A stretch of 37,050 nt of DNA from Osedax symbiont Rs1. GTDB lineage: Bacteria > Pseudomonadota > Gammaproteobacteria > Pseudomonadales > Balneatricaceae. The stretch spans positions 1 to 37,050 of the forward strand of contig ASZJ01000108.1 of assembly GCA_000416275.1 (NCBI GenBank), written 5' to 3'. Below are positions 25,280 to 35,163 of the stretch, piece by piece. Position 1 is the first letter of the stretch; each line of letters starts with the position of its first letter. The notes below the pieces were generated by a model, which ran no database searches, had not been told where the DNA came from, and saw only the letters and a program-made list of their open reading frames with translations. A program made the position numbers and the translations under genes.

Positions 25280-26167
25280 GTGGAATTAAGCATAATAGTT
25301 GAGCGCATTTTTGCGACTATTTTTCCAATGCTGATGATAGTTACTATCGGCTTTGTATACGCGCGCCGCAAGCCAACCAATATGAGTGTGGCGAATAGTC
25401 TCAACATCGATGTATTTATTCCGATCCTGATTTTCTCTGTCCTGTCAGCCAAATCTTTTGCCTTTGGCGCACTGCAAGATTTAGCGATGGCCGCGGTGAT
25501 TATTATTATTGGTTCAGGTGTTCTACTGTATCCGGTGTGCAAACTGCTGAAAGTTGAGGTCAAGACGTTCCTGCCGCCGATGATGTTCAGTAATAGCGGT
25601 AATTTAGGCCTACCATTGCTGTTACTCGCTTTTGGCGAGGCCGCCTTAAATGCTGCGGTAGTGTTATTTATTGTGGAAATGTTTCTACATTTTACCTTGG
25701 GGATTTATATTCTCGATAGAAAAACCAATCCACTAAATGCTTTAAAGTTACCGATGATCTTGGCGACACTCGCCGGCCTGGCCTTTTCGAGTTTTAATAT
25801 AGCGATCCCTGAAAACGTCAGCACCTCGTTAGACATGATGGCTAAAGTATGTGTGCCATTGATGTTGTTTTCGCTGGGAGTGCGGATGATAGACATCGAT
25901 TTCTCCAGTTGGAAAGTAGGTATTTGGGGAGCCATTTTAGCGCCGGTGAGTGGCGTGTTAGTGGCGCTTTTAATTCAGCCATTTTTCAATTTAAGCAGCG
26001 AGCATTTCGCCTATTTGATCGTGTTTTCCGCACTGCCACCGGCGCTGCTGAACTACATGGTGGCAGAGAAATACAATCAACAGCCAGAACAGGTCGCCTC
26101 CATCGTCTTGATCGGCAATATTGGCAGTTTACTGGTGTTGCCAATCGCTCTATATTTTGTGTTGTAG
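25280..26167 (+). CDS. AEC (auxin efflux carrier) family transporter
   Basis: Inner-membrane secondary transporter of 295 residues with about ten hydrophobic segments in two halves, typical of AEC permeases that move organic acids or amino acids. The recognisable conserved segment is FSNSGNLGLPLLLLAFGE (about 98-115). The second half contains MMAKVCVPLMLFSLGVRM and ends in a PEQVASIVLIGNIGSLL-type region. The start is GTG at 25280 with AAGGA eight bases upstream. It converges on the galactarolactone cluster with a 36-bp gap. Whether it belongs functionally to uronate metabolism cannot be told. Confidence 0.88.
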   Translation: MELSIIVERIFATIFPMLMIVTIGFVYARRKPTNMSVANSLNIDVFIPILIFSVLSAKSFAFGALQDLAMAAVIIIIGSGVLLYPVCKLLKVEVKTFLPPMMFSNSGNLGLPLLLLAFGEAALNAAVVLFIVEMFLHFTLGIYILDRKTNPLNALKLPMILATLAGLAFSSFNIAIPENVSTSLDMMAKVCVPLMLFSLGVRMIDIDFSSWKVGIWGAILAPVSGVLVALLIQPFFNLSSEHFAYLIVFSALPPALLNYMVAEKYNQQPEQVASIVLIGNIGSLLVLPIALYFVL

Positions 26168-26203
26168 GCAAGAACTTTGCGCTAGGGGTGTAGTTGATTG
26201 AGG

Positions 26204-27070
26204 TTATTGACTGAAATCGTATAGTTTGGCGGGGTTGTCGACAAATATTTGTCGCAGTACTTGGCGGCTCGGTATCCAGCTGCAAACTGTGTCTAAAAGC
26301 TGACCATCATCGGGAGTGTCCGTGGCTGGTTTGGAGACGTGCGGCCAGTTTGATCCCCAGATAATACGCTGTGGCGCATGCGCTATTAAAGCTTTAGCGA
26401 CCTTCGCTAAATCTGCATAATCAGGATAGCCCGATCTTGATGTTTCATAGCAGCCAGCCAGTTTGAAATAACAATTACCTCGGTCGATTAACTTTAACAG
26501 AGTGCTAAATTCTGAGCTGTCGACACTGATTGGCCGCATGAATTTTGCATGGTGATCTAAGACGTAGTTCCCTTGGATTTTTTGCAGTAGTGCGCTGTGC
26601 TGATTGATTTGGTTGCCATCAAATTGCACGATGCAGCTCCAATTGAAAGGTTGCACTAGTGAGTTGACAGCCAGTAAATCATGCAGGCGCGTGGCGCCGC
26701 CGAGCTCCATTATTCGAGCGGCGCGAACGCCTTGTCGATGATATTCTTCAAGAGTGCTCTCGGGTGTGTTGGGTCTAATGCAGGCAACACCGCGACTGGA
26801 ATCACCAAAGTGGTTGAGGGCGTTTAGCAGGCAGCTATTGTCCTGTTGATGAGCGTTTGCTTGTACTATTACCAATCGCTCTAAGCCGAGCCACGCTTGT
26901 ACTTGGCGATATTTATCAAGCCCAGCGAAGTCGCTCGGCGATTGAGGGCCGCCCGCTTGTGTTGGATAGTCACGAGCATAAATGTGCATATGGCTATCGA
27001 TGCTGCCCTTGGGCAGTGTCGTGTTGGGTGCGGTGCCCGTTATTTTGCGTAGTGGGGTCGGCTGTTTCAT
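26204..27070 (-). CDS. gli: COG3618 amidohydrolase, probable galactaro-delta-lactone isomerase
   Basis: TIM-barrel amidohydrolase of 288 residues. The N-terminal metal motif HMH is at 27-29 (SIDSHMHIYARDYP), DHH is at 172-174, and the C-terminal WGSNWPH (238-244) is followed by a late aspartate-rich region. The family includes 2-pyrone-4,6-dicarboxylate lactonase (LigI) and the Agrobacterium galactaro-delta-lactone isomerase (GLI), which turns the 1,5-lactone made by uronate dehydrogenase into the 1,4-lactone. Position decides here: it overlaps the cycloisomerase gene by four bases (ATGA) and lies in the kdgD operon, as in Agrobacterium. A plain lactonase giving the open aldarate is the alternative. 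Confidence 0.8.
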   Translation of the reverse strand: MKQPTPLRKITGTAPNTTLPKGSIDSHMHIYARDYPTQAGGPQSPSDFAGLDKYRQVQAWLGLERLVIVQANAHQQDNSCLLNALNHFGDSSRGVACIRPNTPESTLEEYHRQGVRAARIMELGGATRLHDLLAVNSLVQPFNWSCIVQFDGNQINQHSALLQKIQGNYVLDHHAKFMRPISVDSSEFSTLLKLIDRGNCYFKLAGCYETSRSGYPDYADLAKVAKALIAHAPQRIIWGSNWPHVSKPATDTPDDGQLLDTVCSWIPSRQVLRQIFVDNPAKLYDFSQ

Positions 27071-28197
27071 ACGGGGGCAAACTCGCGGAGCTTTTCGCGA
27101 ATTACTTTTATCCCCAGGCCCGGACCATCCGGAACTTGAATGATGCCCTGATGATGTTGGATTGGCGCTTCTACAATGGCATTGCGGAAGGGATTGTGGG
27201 TCTGATCGAACTCAAAATACGCCGATCTTGCCTCGTGGGCATTAGGTGTTGGGGGGAGGATTGCGTGAAAATGCAGGCCAGCAGCCATGGCGATGTTGGT
27301 TCCCCAAACATGTGGTACCAAACGCACATGATGTATTTCGGCGAGGGTAATTATTTTTCTCGCTTCAGTTAAACCGCCCACTCCGCAAACATCAGGTTGG
27401 ATAATGTCCACCGTCTGCTGTTTTAGTGCTTCGTTGATGCCCCAGCGACTGTGCCAAGTCTCCCCACCGGCGACGGGAATAGGTTGACGATTACGCATTT
27501 CTCGGTAGCAGTTTAATGCCTCGGGAATCACCGGTTCTTCAAACCAATCGATATCGTATTGAGCCGCTAATTGCCCGATTTTAATGGCATCTGGTAAGTC
27601 ATAACCGTGATTGGCATCAATCATTAAGCTAATTTTTTTGCCGATCGCTTGACGTACCGCCGCTATAGCAGCGATGTCTAAGTCGACGCCAAAACCTATT
27701 TTTATCTTCAGTGCCTTAAACCCCTGTGCCACGTAGCCAGTTGTCTCTGCGATTAAAGAGGATATTCGGTCTTGCCCGACTAAGCGAAAACCACCGGTAG
27801 CGTAGGCGGGGATCTGCTTGCGATAAGCACCGCCGAGTAATTGATAAATAGGTTGGTTGTAATATTTTCCAGATAAGTCCCACAGGGCAATATCAATGCC
27901 ACTAATCGCGGTCAGAGTAGCGCCGCGCTGCCCCTGATCGCGGAATTGGCTGTACAGCTCGTTCCAAATAGGTTCAATATTTAAGGCCGGTTTACCGATG
28001 AGTAGCGGAGTCATCATCTTGACGATGGCGACGTTAATATCAGCGGGCCCCAAGCACTCACCCCAGCCGACTAAACCGTTGTCGCAGACAATTTCGACCA
28101 ACATGTGACGCCTGTTGTAAAAGGTGGAAAACGCTGACTGGAAAGGTTGTTCTAAGTCGTGGTGCAGTAGGTGAGTGTGAACCGCCGAGATTATCAT
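27067..28197 (-). CDS. gci: D-galactarolactone cycloisomerase (enolase superfamily)
   Basis: Mandelate-racemase-subgroup enolase-superfamily enzyme of 376 residues. The catalytic KxK is K164/K166 (LKIKIGFG). The Mg ligands are D194 (MIDANHGY), E220 (DWFEEPV) and E246 (AGGETWH), and the catalytic histidine is H296 (PHVWGT). The sequence follows Agrobacterium GCI closely in several blocks: GWGECLGPA, RDQGQRG, SGIDIALWD, DRTHNPFR-like QTHNPFR, and PDGPGLGI. GCI opens and dehydrates galactaro-1,4-lactone to 3-deoxy-2-keto-hexarate. A galactarate or glucarate dehydratase of the same superfamily is the main alternative. It lies 43 bp after kdgD and overlaps gli. Confidence 0.87.
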   Translation of the reverse strand: MIISAVHTHLLHHDLEQPFQSAFSTFYNRRHMLVEIVCDNGLVGWGECLGPADINVAIVKMMTPLLIGKPALNIEPIWNELYSQFRDQGQRGATLTAISGIDIALWDLSGKYYNQPIYQLLGGAYRKQIPAYATGGFRLVGQDRISSLIAETTGYVAQGFKALKIKIGFGVDLDIAAIAAVRQAIGKKISLMIDANHGYDLPDAIKIGQLAAQYDIDWFEEPVIPEALNCYREMRNRQPIPVAGGETWHSRWGINEALKQQTVDIIQPDVCGVGGLTEARKIITLAEIHHVRLVPHVWGTNIAMAAGLHFHAILPPTPNAHEARSAYFEFDQTHNPFRNAIVEAPIQHHQGIIQVPDGPGLGIKVIREKLREFAPV

Positions 28198-28240
28198 GTA
28201 TATATCCTCAAGTAGAAATAGTCTGGCTTAAACTGACTGT

Positions 28241-29173
<933 letters not shown>

Positions 29174-29201
29174 TTAAAGTGTTAATACCAATAATGCTAT
29201 A

Positions 29202-29230
29202 GTTATATTATGTATCCAGAAAAATGTCAA
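29202..29230 (-). promoter_or_regulatory. Near-consensus sigma-70 promoter of kdgD-gci-gli
   Basis: On the minus strand a perfect -35 TTGACA (29225-29230) is 17 bp from -10 TATAAC (29202-29207), about 50 bp upstream of the kdgD start. A promoter this strong needs repression, which fits the palindrome directly upstream at 29233-29245. Confidence 0.75.
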
Positions 29231-29232
29231 AT

Positions 29233-29245
29233 GTCATATGATGAC
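29233..29245. promoter_or_regulatory. Candidate GntR operator upstream of kdgD
   Basis: GTCATATGATGAC is a perfect inverted repeat, GTCAT-ATG-ATGAC, two bases upstream of the -35 hexamer. A similar site (10 of 13) is present at 30072-30084 upstream of dctP, and a partial one (GATAATATGAC, 30044-30054) lies just upstream of the regulator gene. FadR-subfamily regulators bind short palindromes of this kind. Confidence 0.6.
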
Positions 29246-29250
29246 TTGTT

Positions 29251-29997
29251 TTATTTGGCGGTCATTTTCTTTCTCTGGATCAATCTTGCCAGTGCTTTGT
29301 AGCGTTTTGCGCCTCCGCTGAGGTGAGTTTTCATAGCTTTTCGTGCCCGTTCTGGGTCTCTTTCGGCAATCGCCTCAACTATTTCCTTGTGCTCGTCATC
29401 GAGTCGTAGGTCAATGTCGGTGGTCGGTTCAATGCCGACTTCGTCTAGTAGTCGCGCCCTGGGGATTACCTTGCTGCCCAATAGAGTGAGGAAGTCGACA
29501 AAGTGTTGATTATTGGTGGCTTTGGCAATCGCGACATGGAACTTGAAATCTTCTTCCTCAGTGTGTTGTTGAGTATCCTTTTTGTCCTTGAAGGCGTAGT
29601 AGCAATCGAATATCTCCGCCTCTTGCGCGGGTGAACAGCGAGTCGCTGCCAAGCCCGCCGCTTCTACTTCTACGGCCGCTCGCAGCTCTAGCGCTTCGAT
29701 AGTGTCGGAGATTGTATGCGAATTTTGCAGGAGTAAGTTTAGTTTTTGAGTGCTTCTTTGTGGCTGGGTGACAAAGACACCGACGCCGTGTTTAGACTCT
29801 AGTAGCCCCGCGGCTTTGAGGCTGGCAATGGCCTCGCGTATGACTGTCCGGCTAACGCCATACTGAGGGATTAGCTGTTGTTCGGTGGGGAGTTTGTCGC
29901 CGACTTTTAAACTGCCTGATTCTATTTGATATTTTAGTAGGCCGATAACCTTTTGGGTGAGGTTTTCTCTAGGCTTTTTGTTGCTCTTGTAGCTCAT
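29251..29997 (-). CDS. FadR-subfamily GntR transcriptional regulator
   Basis: Regulator of 248 residues. The winged helix-turn-helix is at about 14-80 (KLPTEQQLIPQYGVSRTVIREAIASLKAAGLL as recognition region), and the FCD effector domain is at about 90-235, all helical, with metal-binding-type residues (RAAVEVEAAGLAA, EDFKFHVAIAKATNNQHF). FCD-type GntR proteins commonly bind sugar acids. It sits between kdgD-gci-gli and the divergent TRAP genes, both with similar palindromes at their promoters. It is therefore the likely repressor of the whole uronate system, released by uronate or an aldarate intermediate. Its own leader has a partial site. Confidence 0.92.
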   Translation of the reverse strand: MSYKSNKKPRENLTQKVIGLLKYQIESGSLKVGDKLPTEQQLIPQYGVSRTVIREAIASLKAAGLLESKHGVGVFVTQPQRSTQKLNLLLQNSHTISDTIEALELRAAVEVEAAGLAATRCSPAQEAEIFDCYYAFKDKKDTQQHTEEEDFKFHVAIAKATNNQHFVDFLTLLGSKVIPRARLLDEVGIEPTTDIDLRLDDEHKEIVEAIAERDPERARKAMKTHLSGGAKRYKALARLIQRKKMTAK

Positions 29998-30061
29998 TTA
30001 TTGGTTCCGAAATTGTCTGTATTCAACAAAATAAAATAATTGAGATAATATGACTTAGGTA

Positions 30062-30090
30062 TTGACCATATGACATATGATGTGTAATCC
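30062..30090 (+). promoter_or_regulatory. Candidate dctP promoter overlapped by GntR operator
   Basis: TTGACC (30062-30067) and TAATCC (30085-30090) are 17 bp apart. The -35 is good, the -10 weak. GACATATGATGTG (30072-30084), matching the kdgD operator at 10 of 13 bases, fills the spacer, where a bound repressor would block polymerase. CATATGACATATG (30067-30079) adds a second overlapping palindrome. Confidence 0.55.
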
Positions 30091-30155
30091 TATTTGTCTT
30101 CCGTTCACTACTTTACGTAGTCGGATAACACAAAGCAACTCGAGGAGAGATAAAA

Positions 30156-31151
30156 ATGATAAAAGCACTATCGAAGAAAGTTGTTGCAACCGCAGTTCTT
30201 GCTGCTAGCGTTGCATTAGTGAGCGCCCAAGCTTCAGCTGGGGACTGGAAAGGTTGGAATATCCACGTTAAAGATTACCCGGTCTCTATCGGCATGGAAA
30301 AATTTATTGAATTGGCCGCTAAAAAAACCGATGGTCGTGTCGGGGGCAAAGTTTATCACGGCGGTGTATTAGGTAGTCAGTCCGATGCTATTTCGCAAAT
30401 GCAGTTAGGTGGTGTGGATTTTGCTGAATTTAATTTAGGGCCGCTGGGTATTGCTGTTCCCGAAGTGAACGTGGTCTCTCTGCCGTTTATCTTTAAGGAT
30501 ATGGACCACATGCACCGAGTAATGGATGGTGCTGTGGGTGAGAAGTTAAGTGCTGCGATGGCGAAAGCAGGTATTATCGCGCTATCTTGGTACGATTCTG
30601 GGGCCCGCTCATTCTATAACAACAGTGGCGTAGTGATTAAAACCCCGGCCGATGTCAAAGGTCTGAAATTCAGGGTCATGAATAATGAGCTATTCGTAGG
30701 GATGGTCGAGGCGCTAGGTGGCAATGCCACACCGATGGCGTTTTCCGAAGTTTATCAGTCGCTGAAAACTGGGGTGGTCGATGGGGCTGAAAACAACTGG
30801 CCTTCATACGAGTCAACCAACCACTATGACGTAGCCGGCAATTACTCGGGGACTCAGCACTTGATTTTGCCTGAGTGTCTGTGTGTCAGTATCCGCGCTT
30901 GGGATGCCTTGTCCAGCGAGGATAAAAAGAGCGTCAAGGAAGCGGCGGTAGAGTCGGCAAAGTTGCAGCGGGTGTTATGGGCTGAGCGCTCAGCGCAATC
31001 AAAAGCGAAAGTGCTAAAAGCGGGAGTTAAGTATAATGAAATTAAAGATAAGTCTGAATTTCAAGCAGCAATGGCTCCTGTCTATGCCATGGCAGTGAAG
31101 AAAAATCCAGCACTGAAAGAGCTTATCGCCGCCATTCAAGCCGTCGATTAA
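30156..31151 (+). CDS. TRAP transporter substrate-binding protein (DctP family), probable uronate
   Basis: Periplasmic binding protein of 331 residues for a tripartite ATP-independent transporter. A signal peptide ends near residue 28 (AQASA). The DctP-type region KGLKFRVMNNELFVGMVEALGGNATPM carries the conserved arginine that clamps the carboxylate, followed by EVYQSLKTGVVDGAENN. GGAGAG precedes the ATG. It is divergent from the GntR gene and followed by both TRAP permease genes. The surrounding enzymes make galacturonate or glucuronate the likely ligand. A 211-bp gap before the small permease gene may allow excess binding protein. Confidence 0.93.
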   Translation: MIKALSKKVVATAVLAASVALVSAQASAGDWKGWNIHVKDYPVSIGMEKFIELAAKKTDGRVGGKVYHGGVLGSQSDAISQMQLGGVDFAEFNLGPLGIAVPEVNVVSLPFIFKDMDHMHRVMDGAVGEKLSAAMAKAGIIALSWYDSGARSFYNNSGVVIKTPADVKGLKFRVMNNELFVGMVEALGGNATPMAFSEVYQSLKTGVVDGAENNWPSYESTNHYDVAGNYSGTQHLILPECLCVSIRAWDALSSEDKKSVKEAAVESAKLQRVLWAERSAQSKAKVLKAGVKYNEIKDKSEFQAAMAPVYAMAVKKNPALKELIAAIQAVD

Positions 31152-31362
31152 TCGCTGTGTTTATGCCATCTTGCAAAGGGTGGGATATTTTTAACAAACA
31201 ACCTTAGAAGCCGCTAATAGGCCTGGCCGATTGCTATCTATATTTGGAAGTAGTTACTGTGAGAGCTCAGTATTACGTCACCAGTGCAGTAGATATGCTG
31301 GGGTCCCACTGTGTTAATTTTCAGCTTTGAGCTGCATATAATGATAATAAAATGAGTTAGCT

Positions 31363-31920
31363 ATGGATCGAAAAATTAGTTTACACCCTTATTTAGATCG
31401 ATTTCTGGATGCCCTGGCGGCAATTTGTACCGGGTTGTCGGCGCTGTCTATGATCGTGCTAGTTGCCACCTTTGGCTGGCTAGTTTACGGTCGCTATGTG
31501 CTCAATGATACGCCGACTTGGGTCGAGCAATTAGCGCTATTAATGATGATTACTATTTCGTTTATGTCCTCTGCAACCGGAGTGCGTGAGCGGACTCATC
31601 TGGCAGTAGATATTATACCAATGCTCTGTGGTGCTAAAAGCCAGCTAGTGTTGAGAATGCTCTGTGATTTTATTTTGCTGATGTTTGGCTTTCTTATGGC
31701 CATCAAGTCGAGTGAGTTAATGCAATTTTCCTGGTACAAAGAAATCCCCTTGTTAGCTATCCCCGAGGGCATACGTTATATCCCGGTACTGATTAGCGGT
31801 GCTTTAGTCGCGCTTTTTTCTGCGGCTAGCTTGCTCGGTGGTGCCATTTCACTTTTTTCACATGTAGATCCAGCATTGAATTCCGATGTCTTTGATCTCA
31901 AAAATAAGGCTGAGGAATAG
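31363..31920 (+). CDS. TRAP transporter small permease (DctQ family)
   Basis: Inner-membrane protein of 185 residues with four hydrophobic segments (about 20-44, 55-75, 92-112, 133-160), the standard DctQ layout. The conserved motif YVLNDTPTWVEQLALLMMI (about 46-64) is present, followed by ATGVRERTHL. It is needed to assemble the TRAP complex with DctM. The DctM gene starts four bases after its stop codon, so the two are coupled. A TATAAT-like sequence near 31339 might give a secondary promoter in the gap after dctP. Confidence 0.92.
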   Translation: MDRKISLHPYLDRFLDALAAICTGLSALSMIVLVATFGWLVYGRYVLNDTPTWVEQLALLMMITISFMSSATGVRERTHLAVDIIPMLCGAKSQLVLRMLCDFILLMFGFLMAIKSSELMQFSWYKEIPLLAIPEGIRYIPVLISGALVALFSAASLLGGAISLFSHVDPALNSDVFDLKNKAEE

Positions 31921-31924
31921 TTGT

Positions 31925-33208
31925 ATGGGCTTGTTTATTCTATTGGGCTGCTTTGCCTTATTATTAATTATTGGCATGCCAGTAGCCTACGCGTTAGGTA
32001 TCGCTGCACTCTCTTCGTTTGTCTATGAAGGCTTGCCGCTGTTGATTGGCTTTCAGCGGATCGTCTCCGGAGTGTCGGTTTTTTCACTGCTGGCGATTCC
32101 GTTTTTTATCTTTGCCGGTGAGTTAATGCTGCACGGTGGCATCGCTTCCCGATTAGTCAGTTTAGCCTCATCAGCAGTAGGTTGGGCCAAGGGTGGGCTA
32201 GGCCAGGTCAATGTTTTTTCCAGTATGTTATTTGGCGGCATCTCCGGATCAGCAGTCGCCGATGTATCGGCTCTAGGCTCGCTATTAATACCGGTGATGA
32301 AAGAAAAAGGTTACAGCGCCGAATACGCGGTAAATGTCACAGTTACTTCATCGGTAGCAGGTATTATGATTCCCCCGAGCCACAATATGATTTTATTTGT
32401 GGTGGCAGCGGGTGGCGGAATTTCGGTTTCCAGTTTGTTTATGGCGGGACTTATTCCCGGAATATTGATGTGCTTGTGTCTGGGGGCTGCCGCTAGATGG
32501 GTGGCGATTCGCAATAATTATCCGACCGAAAAATTTCCCGGTTGGAGCGTAGTTTTGTACGCAGCTATCACCGCTTTCCCGGGCCTCTTTACCGCGGTAA
32601 TTATCGTAGGTGGAGCACTTTCAGGGGTGTTTACGGTGACCGAGTCAGGGGCTATTGGCTGTATCTATGCAATAGTAGTCGGTGTTTTTGTGTACCGTTC
32701 GCTCTCGTTGGCGAGCTTTATGGTCGCCGTTAAAAATGCGGTCCGAACCACCGGCATGGTGATGATTTTGGTTGGTTGCGCCTCGGCCTTCGGCTATATG
32801 CTAGTGCTGTACGACGTCCCTTCTGAACTGACTAAACTGCTCTACATGATCTCAGATAACCCGATCATTATCTTGCTGATGATGAACTTAATGTTGCTGG
32901 TTTTAGGCATGATTATGGATATGGGAGCACTGATTTTGATCTGCACTCCGATATTTTTGCCAGTGGCGGTGGGCTTAGGCATGGACCCCATTCAGTTTGG
33001 TGTGATGTTAATGATGAACTTAGGCTTAGGGTTGTGTACCCCACCGGTTGGCTCTTGTCTGTTTGTCGGTTGTGCGATTGGCAACGTGCCAATTCAGCGT
33101 GCGGTCCGTACTATTTGGCCGTTTTATCTGGCGATATTACTGACCTTGATGTTGATCACTTTTGTGCCTTCAATGTCGTTATTTTTGCCGAACTTGCTGG
33201 ACGTATAA
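31925..33208 (+). CDS. TRAP transporter large permease (DctM family)
   Basis: Inner-membrane transport subunit of about 427 residues with roughly twelve hydrophobic segments. It uses an ion gradient to import the bound sugar acid. Family motifs are FAGELMLHGGIASRL, FGGISGSAVADVSALGSLLIP and IMIPPSHNMILF in the first half, and LGLCTPPVGSCLFVGCAI in the second. I chose ATG at 31925 (MGLFILLGC) because it gives the usual DctM N-terminus, with GAGG upstream and immediate linkage to the DctQ stop. An in-frame start 13 codons earlier would overlap dctQ and add an unusual charged leader. Confidence 0.94.
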   Translation: MGLFILLGCFALLLIIGMPVAYALGIAALSSFVYEGLPLLIGFQRIVSGVSVFSLLAIPFFIFAGELMLHGGIASRLVSLASSAVGWAKGGLGQVNVFSSMLFGGISGSAVADVSALGSLLIPVMKEKGYSAEYAVNVTVTSSVAGIMIPPSHNMILFVVAAGGGISVSSLFMAGLIPGILMCLCLGAAARWVAIRNNYPTEKFPGWSVVLYAAITAFPGLFTAVIIVGGALSGVFTVTESGAIGCIYAIVVGVFVYRSLSLASFMVAVKNAVRTTGMVMILVGCASAFGYMLVLYDVPSELTKLLYMISDNPIIILLMMNLMLLVLGMIMDMGALILICTPIFLPVAVGLGMDPIQFGVMLMMNLGLGLCTPPVGSCLFVGCAIGNVPIQRAVRTIWPFYLAILLTLMLITFVPSMSLFLPNLLDV

Positions 33209-33337
33209 CTGGATGCATAAAAGATAGGAAATGCTCGCTGTGTTGCGCTGTTGTTGGCGTGATATTTAATTCGATGTTGACCAGCTGCGTGCTTTGGCTG
33301 GTGGTAGCGTTTATGGTATTTTGGAGTTGAAATTGAA

Positions 33338-34132
33338 ATGAAAAGAGTATTGATCACCGGTGCTGCCGGTAATTTAGGAAAAGTAGTCAGAGTGAAGTTG
33401 AAGGGCTGGGTAGAGGTGTTACGTCTCTCTGATAATGCCGAGCTTGAGCCGCAAAATGCCGCAGAGGAAATCCAATGCTGTGATCTCGCTGATGCAGAGG
33501 CGGTGATGCGCTTAGTAGAAGGTTGTGACGGCATCATCCACTTGGGCGGAGTCTCGACAGAAAATAGTTTCGACAACATACTTAATGCGAACATTATCGG
33601 CACCTATAACTTATATGAAGCGGCGCGCAAACATGGGGTGCGCAGAATTTTGTTTGCCAGCTCGAATCATACCATTGGCTTTCATCAGCGCGAGGATATG
33701 CTCGATGCCGACTCGACGATGCGCCCAGATAGCTTGTACGGTGTATCAAAGTGTTACGGTGAAATGTTAGCCAGCCTCTATTACGATAAGTTTGCTATAG
33801 AAACAGCCAGAGTGCGAATCGGCTCATGTTTCGATAAGCCATTAGATCGACGGATGTTGGCAACTTGGCTGAGTGCTGACGATTTTGTCTCGCTGATTAA
33901 ACGAGTCTTTGAATGTGATCGTTTAGGTTGTCCGGTTATTTACGGCGTATCGGCGAACAGCGAGCGCTGGTGGGATAACAGCAAAGTAAACTTCTTGGGA
34001 TGGCAGCCTAAAGACAGTTCAGATGTTTTTAAAACAGCAGCTTATTTGCAGCCGCGCGCCAGTGATGCCAATGATCCGGCGGTGCGTTATCAAGGTGGCG
34101 GCTTTGCCGGTGCCGGGCATTTCGAGGATTGA
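33338..34132 (+). CDS. udh: Uronate dehydrogenase (Udh)
   Basis: Short-chain/extended SDR-type NAD-dependent dehydrogenase of 264 residues that oxidises galacturonate or glucuronate to the aldaro-1,5-lactone. The Rossmann motif GAAGNLGK is at 8-15. The catalytic triad is in SSN (108-110) and Y134-x3-K138 (LYGVSK). The region ASSNHTIGFHQ and the short C-terminus are typical of uronate dehydrogenases from Agrobacterium and Pseudomonas. It is downstream of dctM by 129 bp on the same strand, so import and first oxidation are probably cotranscribed. It converges on the LysR gene. Confidence 0.93.
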   Translation: MKRVLITGAAGNLGKVVRVKLKGWVEVLRLSDNAELEPQNAAEEIQCCDLADAEAVMRLVEGCDGIIHLGGVSTENSFDNILNANIIGTYNLYEAARKHGVRRILFASSNHTIGFHQREDMLDADSTMRPDSLYGVSKCYGEMLASLYYDKFAIETARVRIGSCFDKPLDRRMLATWLSADDFVSLIKRVFECDRLGCPVIYGVSANSERWWDNSKVNFLGWQPKDSSDVFKTAAYLQPRASDANDPAVRYQGGGFAGAGHFED

Positions 34133-34143
34133 AAGCATAGTGT

Positions 34144-35046
34144 TTAGTTGAGTCGGTCTGCCATGAGAGGATCGATCGCCAATTGTTCAAATATCCACTG
34201 TTCAAATACTTGGATCTTTTGCTGTTGTTCAAATTGCTTTGGGTAGGCTATAAAATAGCCGCGCAGGCTAGGCACTGCACCGCTAAAAATCTGCCGTAAT
34301 TTGCCCTGTGCCAACTCGTCTTTGATCATGATTGGATCGATCAGCGCAATGCCGGTGCCTGCGATACAAGCATCGAGAATCTGAGAAGTATTCTGAAAAT
34401 CAAAAGAGACTACCGGATCATTGAAGCTCAGTTGCTGGGATTCGAACCACTCTTGCCACTCACTCATGACGTTGGCATTAAACAGTAATGGCTGCGCTAA
34501 CAGGTCAGTCACCTTGGTGATCTTTCGGTACATTTTCGGCTGACAGACTGCCGCTAGGCGCTCGTCGCACAGTCGCTTAGCGGTCATTCCCTGCCAGGGG
34601 CCGACGCCCCGACGAATTACTAAATCAAAGCTCTCCCGATTAAAGTCAGAGGCGCTAGTGCTGGTCTGAATTTTTAATTGCCAGTTGGGTTGTGATTTTC
34701 TAAAACTGGCCAGCTTTGGCAGTAGCCAGCGGGTGGCAAAAAACGGCACGACCGACATTTTTATTTCCTGCACAGTGCAAGCTTGCTCTGTCAGCTCCCG
34801 ACTAGCCTTTAGTAAGGTATCGATACCTAATTTTACCTGTGGATAGTAGCGCTGTCCGGCGGGGCTCAAAATAACCTGGCGATCTAAACGCACAAACAGT
34901 GCCACACAGAGGCGCTGCTCCAACTGCCTAATTTGGTGACTAACGGCCGAGGGGGAGACAAATAATTCCGCCGCGGCCAGAGAAAAGCTCTGCAGTCGAG
35001 CGGCGCTCTCGAATGTGCGCAGGCTATTTAATGAGGGAAGTGGCAT
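34144..35046 (-). CDS. LysR-family transcriptional regulator (GcvA-like)
   Basis: Regulator of about 300 residues. The N-terminal winged helix-turn-helix is at about 5-65 (FSLAAAELFVSPSAVSHQIRQLE recognition region), and the C-terminal LysR substrate-binding domain is at about 88-295. The opening MPLPSLNSLRTFESAAR is the standard GcvA-type start, so I chose ATG at 35046 over an in-frame TTG four codons upstream. It diverges from the semialdehyde dehydrogenase gene with a 186-bp shared region, the classic layout for a LysR protein controlling its neighbour and itself. The inducer is unknown. Confidence 0.92.
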   Translation of the reverse strand: MPLPSLNSLRTFESAARLQSFSLAAAELFVSPSAVSHQIRQLEQRLCVALFVRLDRQVILSPAGQRYYPQVKLGIDTLLKASRELTEQACTVQEIKMSVVPFFATRWLLPKLASFRKSQPNWQLKIQTSTSASDFNRESFDLVIRRGVGPWQGMTAKRLCDERLAAVCQPKMYRKITKVTDLLAQPLLFNANVMSEWQEWFESQQLSFNDPVVSFDFQNTSQILDACIAGTGIALIDPIMIKDELAQGKLRQIFSGAVPSLRGYFIAYPKQFEQQQKIQVFEQWIFEQLAIDPLMADRLN

Positions 35047-35163
35047 ATCTCGATCCAAGAGCTAAAGAATTAATTATACATGAGTAAACACTCAACTGCA
35101 GATTGAAAAGAACTCTTTTGTCGTGACCCTCAATACTGCTTACAATAAGCGCAATCATTATCC

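Noticed and set aside
25849-26193. 114-codon plus-strand frame overlapping the AEC transporter
   Set aside because: It overlaps the conserved second half of the AEC permease in another frame and reads as arginine- and glutamine-rich shadow sequence.
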